Assembly: GCF_001189915.1 (NCBI RefSeq)
Contig: NZ_LFLS01000019.1
Location: 51,151-115,150, forward strand
Source: Herbaspirillum autotrophicum
GTDB taxonomy: Bacteria; Pseudomonadota; Gammaproteobacteria; Burkholderiales; Burkholderiaceae_D
Direction of reading: 5' to 3'
DNA: 64,000 nucleotides
Of this stretch, positions 52,474 through 61,584 are shown piece by piece. Within the stretch, counting starts at the first letter, position 1; each line of letters begins with the position of its first letter. The position numbers and the translations under genes were made by a program. The notes below the pieces were generated by a model that saw only the letters and a program-made list of their open reading frames with translations, was not told the DNA's origin and searched no databases.

Positions 52474-52580
52474 AAATCGATGACTTTTTCCGCTTCTATG
52501 GCGTTTACCGGCGCTGCGGCAATGGTCGTCTGGTTGCCGTGCGCATGGCCTTGAGCCGCATCTCCGGCCTGTATCAGTGA
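52470..52580 (+). CDS. 36-residue basic microprotein, overlapping the previous gene
   Basis: The ATG overlaps the TGA of the 50-residue microprotein gene (ATGA), so translation would be coupled. The product begins MKIDDFFRFYGVYRRCGNGR and ends RMALSRISGLYQ, a basic, possibly amphipathic peptide with one Cys. It ends 16 bp from the convergent di-heme oxidoreductase gene. Its reality is less certain than that of its partner because it has no independent ribosome binding site. Confidence 0.4.
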   Translation: MKIDDFFRFYGVYRRCGNGRLVAVRMALSRISGLYQ

Positions 52581-52596
52581 GCGCCTGGCAGCATCG

Positions 52597-53949
52597 TTAC
52601 AGTGAATCGATAAACGCCAGCAACGCCTTGCGTTCTTCCGCCGTCAGTTGCACGTAACGGCGTTGCGCCGCTTGTGCTTCGCCGCCATGCCACAAGATCG
52701 CTTCCTGCACATTGCGGGCACGGCCATCGTGCAGATAGCCGGCCCGTTCATTCATCTTGCGCAGCAAGCCGGCGCCCCACAGCGGCGCGGTACGCCACTG
52801 GCGGCCATTGGCCAGATAATCGGGACGGCCATCGGCCAGACCCGGCCCCATGTCATGCAGCAACAGATCGGTATAGGGCGCAATCTCCGTGCCGCTCAGA
52901 TCGCCCAGCAGCGGATGTTGCGCCAGCGGCAAGTGCGGACGATGGCAGGCCACACAACCGGCAGCCTTGAATAATTGCGCGCCGCGTTTGACGTCGGTAC
53001 GGTCAGTGTCGCGTGCTGCCGGCGGTGCCAGGAAGCTGAGATAAATCGTCAAGTCATCCAGTTGCTGATCCGACAATTCCGGAATGCCGCCATGGGGCGC
53101 TTGCAGGCAGGCAGTCTGGGCTGGCATGCAACCGTCGTGTGGCATCAAGGTCGAGGTGATGCCGAGATCGCCGGCCATGGCGGCAGCGATCTGATCGCGC
53201 AAGCTACTGCGATTGGCTTTCAAGCCGAAGCGTCCGGACACGGTTTGCCCGCTCTGTACATCGTAGACGCGGTTGATCCGTCCGCGCACGGCGCGCGCCG
53301 GTGCTTGCTGCGCCAGTGTCAGCAAGGCCTGTTCGGGTACCGCTTCCAGCAAGCCGAGGCCGAATACCGGCGGTCCGACCCGGGCCGAGGTCATGACCTT
53401 GCCGAGCGCACCGTAACCGAGTTCATGAAAGCGCAAACGCGGTTGCCGCAGACTGACTTTTTCACCACCGGCCAGCGTTACCTGATGGCTGCGCCAGCTG
53501 ACGCTGACCCGGCCTTCGGCCGGCACCCCCGGAATGCTGGCTTCATTGAATTGATCGCCATAGACCGGATGGGGGTTGGGGCCGCCATGCGCATCTTGTC
53601 CGGCGACGGATAAACGCACCAGCAACGAACCGGCGCGCTCGCGCGGGTCATCGGGCGCATGTCCCTTGCCGTTGGCGGCATGGCAGGCGATGCAGGAAAT
53701 GCGGTTGTACAACGGGCCGAGCCCATCCACTTCACTGTCACGCGCCGGTGCGATGACCCAGTTCTGGCGAAACAGGGAACGGCCGCGCGCAAAACTGTCG
53801 CGCAGTTGTTCCGGCAGTTGCGGCAACGGCTGCGAAAATGCTTCGCGCGTGACATTGGTGGTGGCGTAGGGGCCGGCTGCCGATGCCACGGCTGGCAGCA
53901 TACCGGCAACCGTCAACAGGCAGCAGCGGATGGTGAACCGGCGCATCAT
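52597..53949 (-). CDS. di-heme cytochrome c oxidoreductase (DHOR/DUF1111)
   Basis: 450 residues with a signal peptide (CCLLTVAGMLPAVASAAGP). Two CxxCH heme sites are visible: ISCIACHAANGKGHAPDD (about residue 85) and AAGCVACHRPHLPLAQHPLL (about residue 333). Length and blocks such as NEASIPGVPAEGRV and RAPHGGIPELSDQQLDDL-like segments fit the DUF1111 di-heme thiol-oxidoreductase group, relatives of MauG/CcpA peroxidases. Periplasmic. The ATG overlaps the stop of the upstream substrate-binding-protein gene (ATGATG region), so it is the last gene of the TonB receptor operon. Its partner electron donor and substrate are unknown. Confidence 0.85.
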   Translation of the reverse strand: MMRRFTIRCCLLTVAGMLPAVASAAGPYATTNVTREAFSQPLPQLPEQLRDSFARGRSLFRQNWVIAPARDSEVDGLGPLYNRISCIACHAANGKGHAPDDPRERAGSLLVRLSVAGQDAHGGPNPHPVYGDQFNEASIPGVPAEGRVSVSWRSHQVTLAGGEKVSLRQPRLRFHELGYGALGKVMTSARVGPPVFGLGLLEAVPEQALLTLAQQAPARAVRGRINRVYDVQSGQTVSGRFGLKANRSSLRDQIAAAMAGDLGITSTLMPHDGCMPAQTACLQAPHGGIPELSDQQLDDLTIYLSFLAPPAARDTDRTDVKRGAQLFKAAGCVACHRPHLPLAQHPLLGDLSGTEIAPYTDLLLHDMGPGLADGRPDYLANGRQWRTAPLWGAGLLRKMNERAGYLHDGRARNVQEAILWHGGEAQAAQRRYVQLTAEERKALLAFIDSL

Positions 53950-55271
53950 GCGCCTGCGCTGTCGAGCAAGGCTTGTGCTTGTGCACGTCGTTTGGCGCAG
54001 GTCGCGCTCCAGTTTTGCATGATGTCCTGACGCGTCGCGACCGCGCCTTCCAGATCGTTGTAGAACAATTTCTTGACGGCATAACTTTCCGCCATCGCTT
54101 CATCGGCCGGCGGCGTTTCCAGCAGTTGCCGTACTTCAGCCATCGGCTTGCCGGCCGCTTCCGCCACATGCACGCGTTGCCACAAGGCGCTGATCTCGGC
54201 ATGCGGTTCGGCCAGCATGCTGCTGAAGATGGCGGAAATCACCGCCAGTCGCCAGCGTCCGCGTTCGCCGTCGTAATTCATGGCACCGTCGGCGGCGGCA
54301 CGGAAAGGATTGAATTCGTTGCTGTCGGCATTGGTATAGATTTCCGGCCGCACCGGTAATTTGCGGATGTCGCGCAGCGTCAGCAAGCGCTGGCCTTCCG
54401 GCGACAACACGAATTCGGCAAAGGCTTGGGCACCGGCGGCATTGTTGCCGGCCAGCGGTAACGCGATATGGCCCGGATTGATGCCGTTGTGAATCGGGTA
54501 GCGTTGCCGGATATCGGCGCCGTTGGCAATCGCGGCATTGACGAAGAAGTCGATCGACAAACCGATTGCGGTGTCGCCGGAACCGATCAGGTCGCTGATG
54601 AAGGTCGAGCCGCGTCGCACCAGTCGCGACAAACCGGCGATTTCACTCCACATGGCCCAGCCGGCTTTCCAGCCATAAGCTTGCAGCACGATGTCGAACA
54701 TCACCGGCGCAAAGCCGACTTCGGACGGCACCGGCAAGGCGATGTTGTTGCGCAGTCTGGGATTGACCAGATCGGGCCAGTCGCGCGGCGGCGCAACACC
54801 GAGGACGTCGAGTTTCTTTTGATTCCAGGCAAATACATACGCAGCGATTTCGGTCGCCAGGTAATAACCGTCGGGATCGGAAATCTGGGTCTTGCCGATG
54901 CGGGCCGGCAAAGTGCCGTGACCGATATCGAGCTTGCGCAGCAAGCGCTGATCCTTGAGCCGCGCAAACGTGCGCGGTGACGCCGACCAGTACACATCCA
55001 CCGTTTCGCTGCCGCTTTGCTGTTCCAGATACGGCAGCGCGTCGTGCGGCATGCGCCACAGAAAGCGGATGCGGTATTGCGGATAACGCTTTTCGAACGC
55101 GCTTTCAAAGCGCGCCATCACTTCATCCGGATAGCTGGTGAGAATGTTGATCTGGCGTGGTGCTGCCGCCAGCGCGGCCAGCGGCAAAGCCGGCAACAGG
55201 CTGGCGCCGCTCAGCGCCAGCAGCAGACGCCGCCGATTCGGCAGTAATGACTTTTGCATCTTCGATGACAT
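53946..55271 (-). CDS. periplasmic ABC-type (iron-family) substrate-binding protein
   Basis: 441 residues with a signal peptide (RRRLLLALSGASLLPALPLA, near residues 12-33, a possible weak Tat-type RRR). The mature protein is a periplasmic binding protein of the extracellular solute-binding class used for Fe3+, thiamine or polyamines: NILTSYPDEVMARFESAFEK, WSASPRTFARLKDQRLLRK and GDTAIGLSIDFFVNAAIANG. No permease or ATPase gene follows; instead it is flanked by a TonB receptor and a di-heme oxidoreductase gene. It may deliver a ligand taken up by the receptor to a permease encoded elsewhere, or act in the oxidoreductase reaction. Confidence 0.82.
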   Translation of the reverse strand: MSSKMQKSLLPNRRRLLLALSGASLLPALPLAALAAAPRQINILTSYPDEVMARFESAFEKRYPQYRIRFLWRMPHDALPYLEQQSGSETVDVYWSASPRTFARLKDQRLLRKLDIGHGTLPARIGKTQISDPDGYYLATEIAAYVFAWNQKKLDVLGVAPPRDWPDLVNPRLRNNIALPVPSEVGFAPVMFDIVLQAYGWKAGWAMWSEIAGLSRLVRRGSTFISDLIGSGDTAIGLSIDFFVNAAIANGADIRQRYPIHNGINPGHIALPLAGNNAAGAQAFAEFVLSPEGQRLLTLRDIRKLPVRPEIYTNADSNEFNPFRAAADGAMNYDGERGRWRLAVISAIFSSMLAEPHAEISALWQRVHVAEAAGKPMAEVRQLLETPPADEAMAESYAVKKLFYNDLEGAVATRQDIMQNWSATCAKRRAQAQALLDSAGA

Positions 55272-55285
55272 CTGCGACTCCTGGT

Positions 55286-57265
55286 TTACATCGATTGATT
55301 GAATTGAACAAAGTAAGTACGTCCGGCTTCGGGGAAACCTTCGGTATAGGAATACAGGCGATCAAACATGTTGCGCACGCCGGCTTCCACCAGCAGACCG
55401 CCATTCGTGCGGTAGCCGAGCTTGCCGTTGGTGACCGCGTAACCCGGAACGACCTGCTTGCCGTCGGTGCTGGAGTAACGCATGGAGTTGGCTTCGAAAC
55501 TGCCATTGACGGTCCAGCCTTCGCTGACATTCCAGGTCGCATAAGTGAACAGCTTTTGCTTTGGCGTATCGGTCAGCTTGTTGTTATTGCTCAGATTGGC
55601 GCGATTCATCAGCGTGTAGTTGCCGCCCAGATCAAGCCTTCCGATGCTGCCGCGCAGTTCGAGTTCGATGCCGTTGACTTCCACCTTGCCGACGTTTTGC
55701 TGTTGCGAAATCGAACTGGTGATGGAGGTGGCCTGAATCATGTTGGTGATGTCACTGCGGAACAGATTGGCACCCAGCATCCATTTGTCGGCCACCTTGC
55801 CGCGATAGCCGATTTCGTAATGCGTGGCTTTTTCCGGTTGCAGTTCGGGATTCGGAATCGCCCTGCCCATGCGATATGAATAGCGGTCCTTGATGGTGGC
55901 AAAGCGGCTCTTGCGTGCAATCGTGGCGTGTACCGAGTCGCTGTCATTGAGCTTGTAATTGAGGCCGACCTGGCCATTCAGTGCGGACTTGGAACCGGTC
56001 TCGTAATTGCTGAGAACCTTGGTGGTGGAGTTGTAGTTCTGCGCACTCAATACTTCGGCACGCTGGAATGACAGGCCGGTCGCCAGTGTCAGCCGGTCAG
56101 TGACGGCGTGCGTGTCTTCAATCGCCAGCGTCTGGGTTTGATCCTTGTCGGTCTGTACCGGCTGGCCCACGGCGTTTTCGCGGTGTACGTCGGTCTTGAT
56201 GTTGTAAGCGATCTGCAACTGATTGCGTTCACCGATGCGGATATCATCTTCGACGCTGAAGCCGGTGGTGAAATCATTGTAAAAGCTCGGCGCGCTGCTG
56301 CCGGTGCCCAGCGTGGTATAGGTCGCATTGGTAAATTGCGACAGCGAATTCTTGAAGGTGTCGTAGAAGGCGCGGAACTTCAGCGTGTGATTGCCGAGTT
56401 GGGTCTTGCTCAGGAAGTAAAAACTTTCCTTGTCCCAGTACGGCCATTGCCAGTACCTGATGGCCATATCCGGATCGGCGCCAGTATAAGGCGGCACATC
56501 CTTGACGCCATGCTGGTTGATGTAATTGAACACGTACTCATCGGTCGCATTCGGCGTCAGACCAATCTTGATGTTGACCTTGGAGTCATGCTGAGCACTG
56601 TTGTTGCGCTCACCGCTGCCTTGCGTCTTGGTCGGTGTGAATGAGGACGGCAACATGTAAAAGTCCTGATTGGTATACGACGCGCCGACCTGCAAATACC
56701 AGCTGCCCTGATTGGTGCCGGCGTTGCCGTAATACTGCTGGCCGGACATGCCGCCCTTGTCGCCAAACACGATGCCGCCGCCGACTTCACCTTCGAATTT
56801 CTTTTCCGGACGACGGCTGACCAGATTGATCGCACCGCCCAGCGTGTTGGCACCATACAAGGCAGAACTGAAACCCTTGGCCACATCGATGCGCGACAAG
56901 TCGAAGGTGCTGAAGCGGGCCAGATCGACATAGCCGTCATACGGGACATAGACCGGAATGCCATCGACATAGATCGGCACCTGACGCAGATCGAAACCGC
57001 GGATGTAGGCCATCTGTTCATTGCGCGCACCGACCTTGCTCAAGCTGATGCCCGGTGCCAGATTCAAGGCTTCGCCGACGGTATTGCGATCTTGCTGGCG
57101 CATTTCATCGATATCGACAGTGCTGCCGCCGAAGTTGTCGCTGTCTTTATTGCCGCTGGCGGTCACCCGGATTTCGCCGAGCGTGAAGACGCTGCTGTCA
57201 GGCGCAGCAAAGGCGTTGTTGATCAACACTGGCAAGATCGACAGTGCAAGCAATTTCTTTTTCAT
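55286..57265 (-). CDS. TonB-dependent outer-membrane receptor
   Basis: 659 residues from ATG 57265 (MKKKLLALSILPVLINNAFA), with GAGGGGA upstream. The plug reads TVGEALNLAPGISLSKVGAR, MAYIRGFDLRQVPIYVDGI, then IDVAKGFSSALYGANTLGGA and INLVSRR, and the barrel ends in YFVQFNQSM. The TonB box region is not obvious. The open frame upstream to 57397 has no signal peptide at its start and is rejected. First gene of an operon with the SBP (14 bp downstream) and the di-heme oxidoreductase. The ligand is not predictable; the SBP type suggests a metal or metal complex. Confidence 0.88.
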   Translation of the reverse strand: MKKKLLALSILPVLINNAFAAPDSSVFTLGEIRVTASGNKDSDNFGGSTVDIDEMRQQDRNTVGEALNLAPGISLSKVGARNEQMAYIRGFDLRQVPIYVDGIPVYVPYDGYVDLARFSTFDLSRIDVAKGFSSALYGANTLGGAINLVSRRPEKKFEGEVGGGIVFGDKGGMSGQQYYGNAGTNQGSWYLQVGASYTNQDFYMLPSSFTPTKTQGSGERNNSAQHDSKVNIKIGLTPNATDEYVFNYINQHGVKDVPPYTGADPDMAIRYWQWPYWDKESFYFLSKTQLGNHTLKFRAFYDTFKNSLSQFTNATYTTLGTGSSAPSFYNDFTTGFSVEDDIRIGERNQLQIAYNIKTDVHRENAVGQPVQTDKDQTQTLAIEDTHAVTDRLTLATGLSFQRAEVLSAQNYNSTTKVLSNYETGSKSALNGQVGLNYKLNDSDSVHATIARKSRFATIKDRYSYRMGRAIPNPELQPEKATHYEIGYRGKVADKWMLGANLFRSDITNMIQATSITSSISQQQNVGKVEVNGIELELRGSIGRLDLGGNYTLMNRANLSNNNKLTDTPKQKLFTYATWNVSEGWTVNGSFEANSMRYSSTDGKQVVPGYAVTNGKLGYRTNGGLLVEAGVRNMFDRLYSYTEGFPEAGRTYFVQFNQSM

Positions 57266-57418
57266 GATGGAAAATCCCCTCGTAATATTTTTATGGATAT
57301 AGCGATAGCCGTAACTACCCCTCGAACGCGACGTGCAGGCACATTGCGCATCAAAGGCAATTCGCACCGGCCGATCAACGCGGACTATGCACGGCAATCG
57401 ATGCTGTTAACGCAGTCT

Positions 57419-57459
57419 ATAGTTATATACGCTATATTCAGCCGGAGATAGCGAACTAT
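57419..57459. promoter_or_regulatory. large inverted-repeat operator upstream of the TonB receptor operon
   Basis: ATAGTT (57419-57424) and CGCTAT (57430-57435) are mirrored by ATAGCG (57448-57453) and AACTAT (57454-57459). Both half-site pairs are exact reverse complements around a GC-rich centre. It lies about 155-195 bp upstream of the receptor start and 82 bp from the 3' end of the GlxA-type gene. The binding protein is unknown; the match to a Fur box is poor. Confidence 0.55.
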
Positions 57460-57540
57460 AAATGTCCGTGGCACAAATTGCAATGGCAATGCGCAGCGAA
57501 GCGGCCGATATTGGCCTGAGGTGCTTATCCGGAAAGGGTT

Positions 57541-58521
57541 TCAGCGCAGATTGAAGCCGGCGAAATTGCTGCGGTATTGCATTGCAGTCAAGCCGAGACG
57601 TTTGACAAATACGGCGCGCAAGTGGTCGCGATTGCGAAAACCGCAGCGCCAGGCGATGGTCTTGAGCGGTTCGCGGCTGGCTTCGAGCATGACCCGCGCC
57701 GCATCCAGACGGGCATTTTCAATGAATTCGGCTGGCGTGACGCCGGCATCGCGCGCAAATACGCGGGCGAAGTTGCGCGCGCTCATGCCGGCCTGTCGCG
57801 CCAATGCATCGACCGTCAGATCCTCGCCCAGATGCGCCAGCACATGTTGTTGCACTTGGGCGACCGGCGACGGCGCGGCCGCAGCGGCCGGCAGATGGGG
57901 TGTCAGATAGGGACTGAATTGCGATTGACCGCCGTAGCGCTGAGTGAATACCACCAGCCGCTTGGCCACTTGCAGCGAAACTTCGGGGCCGGCATCTTCA
58001 AACAATAAATGCAGCGACAGATCAATGCCGGCCGTCACGCCCGCTGAGGTGTAGAGATTGCCGTCGCGTAAAAAGATGCGGTCGGCGTCGACCCGCGCTG
58101 CGGGAAACATGGCAGCCAGTACGGCGCTGTCATTCCAGTGCGTGGTGACCATCTTGCCAGCCAGCAGACCGGCATGACCCAGCAAGAACGCACCGTTGCA
58201 GATCGAGCCGAAACGGCGGGCGCGCGCAGTGGTGGTGCATAACCACGCCGACAACGCGGCATCGGGCGGCTGCATTGGCAGGTCCGGACCACCGGCCACC
58301 AGCAGCAAATCGAAGGGCATGACGACATCGGCGTAGTACTGCTGCGGCAGCAGTTGCATGCCGTTGGAACAGGCAATCATGCCAGGGATGCTGCCGATGA
58401 CGTGCAACTGATAATGCGCCGCCGCCGGCAAGAAACGGTTGGCTTCGGCGAACACGTCCAGCGGTCCGGAAACATCAAGGGCTTGCACACCGGGAAACAC
58501 CAGCATGGCAATAACGGGCAT
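57541..58521 (-). CDS. GlxA-family regulator (DJ-1/PfpI domain plus AraC HTH)
   Basis: 326 residues. An N-terminal DJ-1/PfpI domain (VFPGVQALDVSGPLDVFAEA, with the nucleophile-elbow-like GSICNGAFLLGHAGLLAGK) is joined to a C-terminal AraC double HTH (LARQAGMSARNFARVFARDA, then GVTPAEFIENARLDAARVML). This is the GlxA/FtrA regulator architecture. It is followed at 206 bp by the TonB operon promoter and is divergent from the M24 gene, so either could be its target. Effector unknown. Confidence 0.87.
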   Translation of the reverse strand: MPVIAMLVFPGVQALDVSGPLDVFAEANRFLPAAAHYQLHVIGSIPGMIACSNGMQLLPQQYYADVVMPFDLLLVAGGPDLPMQPPDAALSAWLCTTTARARRFGSICNGAFLLGHAGLLAGKMVTTHWNDSAVLAAMFPAARVDADRIFLRDGNLYTSAGVTAGIDLSLHLLFEDAGPEVSLQVAKRLVVFTQRYGGQSQFSPYLTPHLPAAAAAPSPVAQVQQHVLAHLGEDLTVDALARQAGMSARNFARVFARDAGVTPAEFIENARLDAARVMLEASREPLKTIAWRCGFRNRDHLRAVFVKRLGLTAMQYRSNFAGFNLR

Positions 58522-58712
58522 GGTCAGCTCCTGCGCAGTTCAAATCATGCGCTACCTTAGCCTGCTTTGCCGCCGGCCGCAGCGCATGGCAGAAAAGTCG
58601 TTGCTGCTGGCAGTTTGCCGCGTCATGTCGTGCTTCTGTCGGGGTCCCGCGATACGCATACTTGAGCGCAGCGAAGTCAGCGCAATCCCGAACCGGCCAA
58701 CAGGAGAAGTGT

Positions 58713-59405
58713 ATGAAGCAGGCAGCAGAATATCAGGCAGCAGAAAGTGTAGGCGCAGCATTCAGCGATGAAGGAATGTTGCGAGCGCGGGCAGCAACGC
58801 GGCGGGCGATTCACGACATTGCCGCCATGGTCCGGCCCGGCATGCTGGAAGAAGAGGCAGTAGTGCAGGCGCAGCAGATCTTGCTGGCGCAGGGACATGC
58901 GCGCAGTTGGCATCCGACCCGGGTCCGCTTTGGCCGGAACACCATGAAAGCGATGAAGCTGGCCTCGACACCCGGCGTGGTGCTGCAGGAGAATGACATT
59001 TTCTTCATCGATATCGCACCGCGCGTCGATCTCTGGGAAGGTGACGGCGGCGCCTCGTTTACGGTCGGCAGCGACAAGCGCCGCGAACGCTGTGCACGCG
59101 ATGCCCAGATCGTCTTTCATGAAGTACGCAAAGTCTGGCGCGAACATCAGTTGAGCGGTCAAGGCCTGTATCGCTATGCGGCGCAACGGGCGCATGAACT
59201 TGGCTGGGAGCTGAACATGGACTTGCCCGGCCACCGCATCTCGGATTTCCCGCACGCCGCGATTCACACCGGCTCACTGGCCGAATTCGAGGTTGCACCA
59301 CAGGCAATGCGCTGGATACTGGAGATCCATTTGCGTGATCCGGCCGGTGAATTCGGCGCTTTCTTCGAGGATATGCTGCTCGATGACGCGCATTATGTTG
59401 CGTAA
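58713..59405 (+). CDS. M24-family (aminopeptidase P/creatinase-like) protein
   Basis: 230 residues, shorter than two-domain M24 enzymes and lacking the N-terminal creatinase domain. The pita-bread metal site is visible in order: DIFFIDIAPR (Asp), LWEGDGGASFTVG (Asp), MDLPGHRISDFPHAAIH (His), LEIHLRDP (Glu) and GAFFEDMLLDD (Glu). It may be a metallopeptidase or a C-N/C-X hydrolase of a non-peptide compound. ATG 58713 follows CAGGAGAAG. It precedes the ABC importer and FAD-oxidoreductase genes by 296 bp and may process the compound they handle. Confidence 0.78.
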   Translation: MKQAAEYQAAESVGAAFSDEGMLRARAATRRAIHDIAAMVRPGMLEEEAVVQAQQILLAQGHARSWHPTRVRFGRNTMKAMKLASTPGVVLQENDIFFIDIAPRVDLWEGDGGASFTVGSDKRRERCARDAQIVFHEVRKVWREHQLSGQGLYRYAAQRAHELGWELNMDLPGHRISDFPHAAIHTGSLAEFEVAPQAMRWILEIHLRDPAGEFGAFFEDMLLDDAHYVA

Positions 59406-59701
59406 CTGAATATCGAGCCGGGCGCGATCACGGCGTTGATTGCGCCGCACCTGTCTCCTGCCTTCCATCTGGCCTTGCACGGCCTGTCTTTTGTCCTGTT
59501 CCGCGACAAAAAATGCTGCACTGCGACTTGGTTTTTCTGCTCGCGGCGCTGATCAAGCGCTCTAAAAAAAGCATCGCCCATGAAGAAATCTAGCGCTATC
59601 GCGAGCGCGATGCCGTCGTTATAGTCCATCCACAAGAAACTCAATGACACGGTGTGACAGCCAGTGTTTGAAGTGTTGCCATAACAAACAGGAGATGAAC
59701 T

Positions 59702-60730
59702 ATGTCGGAAGTTTTTGATGTCAGGCGCAGGCGTTTGTTGCAAGCCGGTGCCGTTGCCGTAACGGGTTTCAGCGGGACATTTTTATCTTGCGAGGCACTG
59801 GCCGCAGACAAGGCTGTCGTCAGCATGCAACTGGGATGGATTCCGGGCGGGAACCAGATCGGGGAAGTCGTCGCCAAGCAGATGGGCTTCTACGCGCAGG
59901 AAGGAATAGAACTCAAGATCGAATCCGGCGGCCCGAGTACCGATGGCGTTGCGGTGGTTGCCTCCGGTCGTTTCGAGGTCGGCCAGATCTCTTCCAGTCC
60001 GTCGATCATGCTGGCTGCGTCGCAAGGATTGCCGATCAAATGTTTTGCTACCGGCTTGCAGCAACATCCTTACTGTTTCTTTTCACTGAAAAAGAATCCG
60101 GTGCGCACCGTCAAAGACATGGCCGGTAAAAAAATCGGTATCCACTCGACCGGCATGATCCTGCTCAAGGCATTGCTGGCGAAGAACAAGGTGCCGGAAA
60201 AAGAAGTGCAAATCATCCCCATCGGCACCGACATGAGTCCGCTGCTGGCCGGCCAGGTAGATGCGATTGCCGGCTGGCAAACCAACACCACGGCGCTCAA
60301 GGCGCTGGGACCCGATCGTATCGATTTGCGCATGTGGGATGCCGGCGTGCGCCTGTATGCGCTGCCTTACTACGCCACCGTCAAGACCATCCAGAGCCGC
60401 TCTGATGTGCTGCAACGATTCCTGAAGGCGACTGCGCGCGGCTATGTCTACGCCAATGCCAACCGGGATCGCGCCGTCGATATGCTGGTCAAGGAATTTC
60501 CCAATCTGAATCGTGCCGATGAGCGCGAGGCCATCAATACCTTCATGACCTACGCCTTCAATCAGAACACCCAGGTGCACGGCTGGGGCGCGATGGACCC
60601 GGTGGTATGGCAAGAGCAAATCGATATGTACAGTCAACTGGGACAGTTCACCAAGCACACGCCGAAACCGGAAGATGTCTACACCATGGATATTCTCGCC
60701 GCGACGCTGGCTTCACGTCTGAAAGCATAA
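59702..60730 (+). CDS. ABC transporter substrate-binding protein (SsuA/NMT1 type)
   Basis: 342 residues with a Tat-like signal (RRRRLLQAGAVAVTGFSGTF, residues 8-27). The mature part has the NMT1/SsuA/TauA fold: SMQLGWIPGGNQIGEVVAKQ, GVAVVASGRFEVGQISSSPS and VDAIAGWQTNTTALKALGP. This family binds alkanesulfonates, taurine, thiamine precursors, riboflavin or aromatic acids. AACAGGAGATG precedes the ATG. First gene of an ABC operon with ATPase and permease; substrate unknown. Confidence 0.86.
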   Translation: MSEVFDVRRRRLLQAGAVAVTGFSGTFLSCEALAADKAVVSMQLGWIPGGNQIGEVVAKQMGFYAQEGIELKIESGGPSTDGVAVVASGRFEVGQISSSPSIMLAASQGLPIKCFATGLQQHPYCFFSLKKNPVRTVKDMAGKKIGIHSTGMILLKALLAKNKVPEKEVQIIPIGTDMSPLLAGQVDAIAGWQTNTTALKALGPDRIDLRMWDAGVRLYALPYYATVKTIQSRSDVLQRFLKATARGYVYANANRDRAVDMLVKEFPNLNRADEREAINTFMTYAFNQNTQVHGWGAMDPVVWQEQIDMYSQLGQFTKHTPKPEDVYTMDILAATLASRLKA

Positions 60731-60732
60731 TC

Positions 60733-61584
60733 ATGCAGTCTGCAATTACACATCACGCGTCACATCACAAGGTGGCGCAGGGGCTGGTGTCGCCCGGCAC
60801 CATACCGCTGCCGGCAATGGCCGGCAGCGCCATATCCTGCCGCAATCTGGGCGTCCGCTTTTTTACCGAACGGCGCAGCGTTACCGCGTTGCAGGGACTC
60901 GACCTGGACGTGGCCGAAGGCGAGTTTTTGACCTTGCTCGGCCCCTCCGGTTGCGGCAAGTCGACCCTGTTGCGCGTCGTCGCCGATCTCATCAATCCGA
61001 GCAAAGGCAGCATCAATGTATTGGGGGCAGCGCCGGAAGCAGCCCGGTTGCGACGCGATATCGGCTTTGTGTTTCAGGATGCCGCCTTGCTGCCGTGGCG
61101 CACGGCATTGCAGAACGTCGAGCTGCCGCTGGAAGTGGCCGGCGGCGCCAAGCGCGCCGGCAAGTCGACACCACGCGAATTGCTGGAACTGGTGGGCTTG
61201 AGTGGCTGGGAAAATTCCTATCCGCACGAACTGTCGGGTGGCATGCGGCAACGGGTATCGATTGCCCGGGCGTTGGTCAGCGGGCCGCGGATCTTGCTCA
61301 TGGATGAGCCGTTCGGCGCGCTCGACGAAATCACCCGTGATCGCCTGAACGAAGAGTTGCGCCGGGTATGGAAAGAAACCGGCATCACCATCCTGTTTGT
61401 GACACACAGCATTTATGAAGCTGCATTTCTGGGTCAGCGGGTCTTGATGCTGGCAGCCAATCCGGGACGGGTGAAAGAAATCGTGCCGGTCAATCTTGCC
61501 GAAGATCGCACGCTGGATGTGCGCGAAACCACTGACTTTGTCGCACTCGCCGCGCATCTGCGCCGCGTGCTGGAGGCTTGCTGA
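60733..61584 (+). CDS. ABC transporter ATP-binding protein (SsuB/TauB type)
   Basis: 283 residues from ATG 60733, starting 2 nt after the SBP stop. Walker A LLGPSGCGKSTLLR, Q-loop VFQDAALLPWR, signature LSGGMRQRVSIARAL, Walker B ILLMDEPFGALD and H-loop FVTHSIYEA are all intact. An N-terminal extension of about 35 residues precedes the domain. It energises the permease encoded next, whose ATG overlaps its stop (TGATG). Confidence 0.9.
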   Translation: MQSAITHHASHHKVAQGLVSPGTIPLPAMAGSAISCRNLGVRFFTERRSVTALQGLDLDVAEGEFLTLLGPSGCGKSTLLRVVADLINPSKGSINVLGAAPEAARLRRDIGFVFQDAALLPWRTALQNVELPLEVAGGAKRAGKSTPRELLELVGLSGWENSYPHELSGGMRQRVSIARALVSGPRILLMDEPFGALDEITRDRLNEELRRVWKETGITILFVTHSIYEAAFLGQRVLMLAANPGRVKEIVPVNLAEDRTLDVRETTDFVALAAHLRRVLEAC

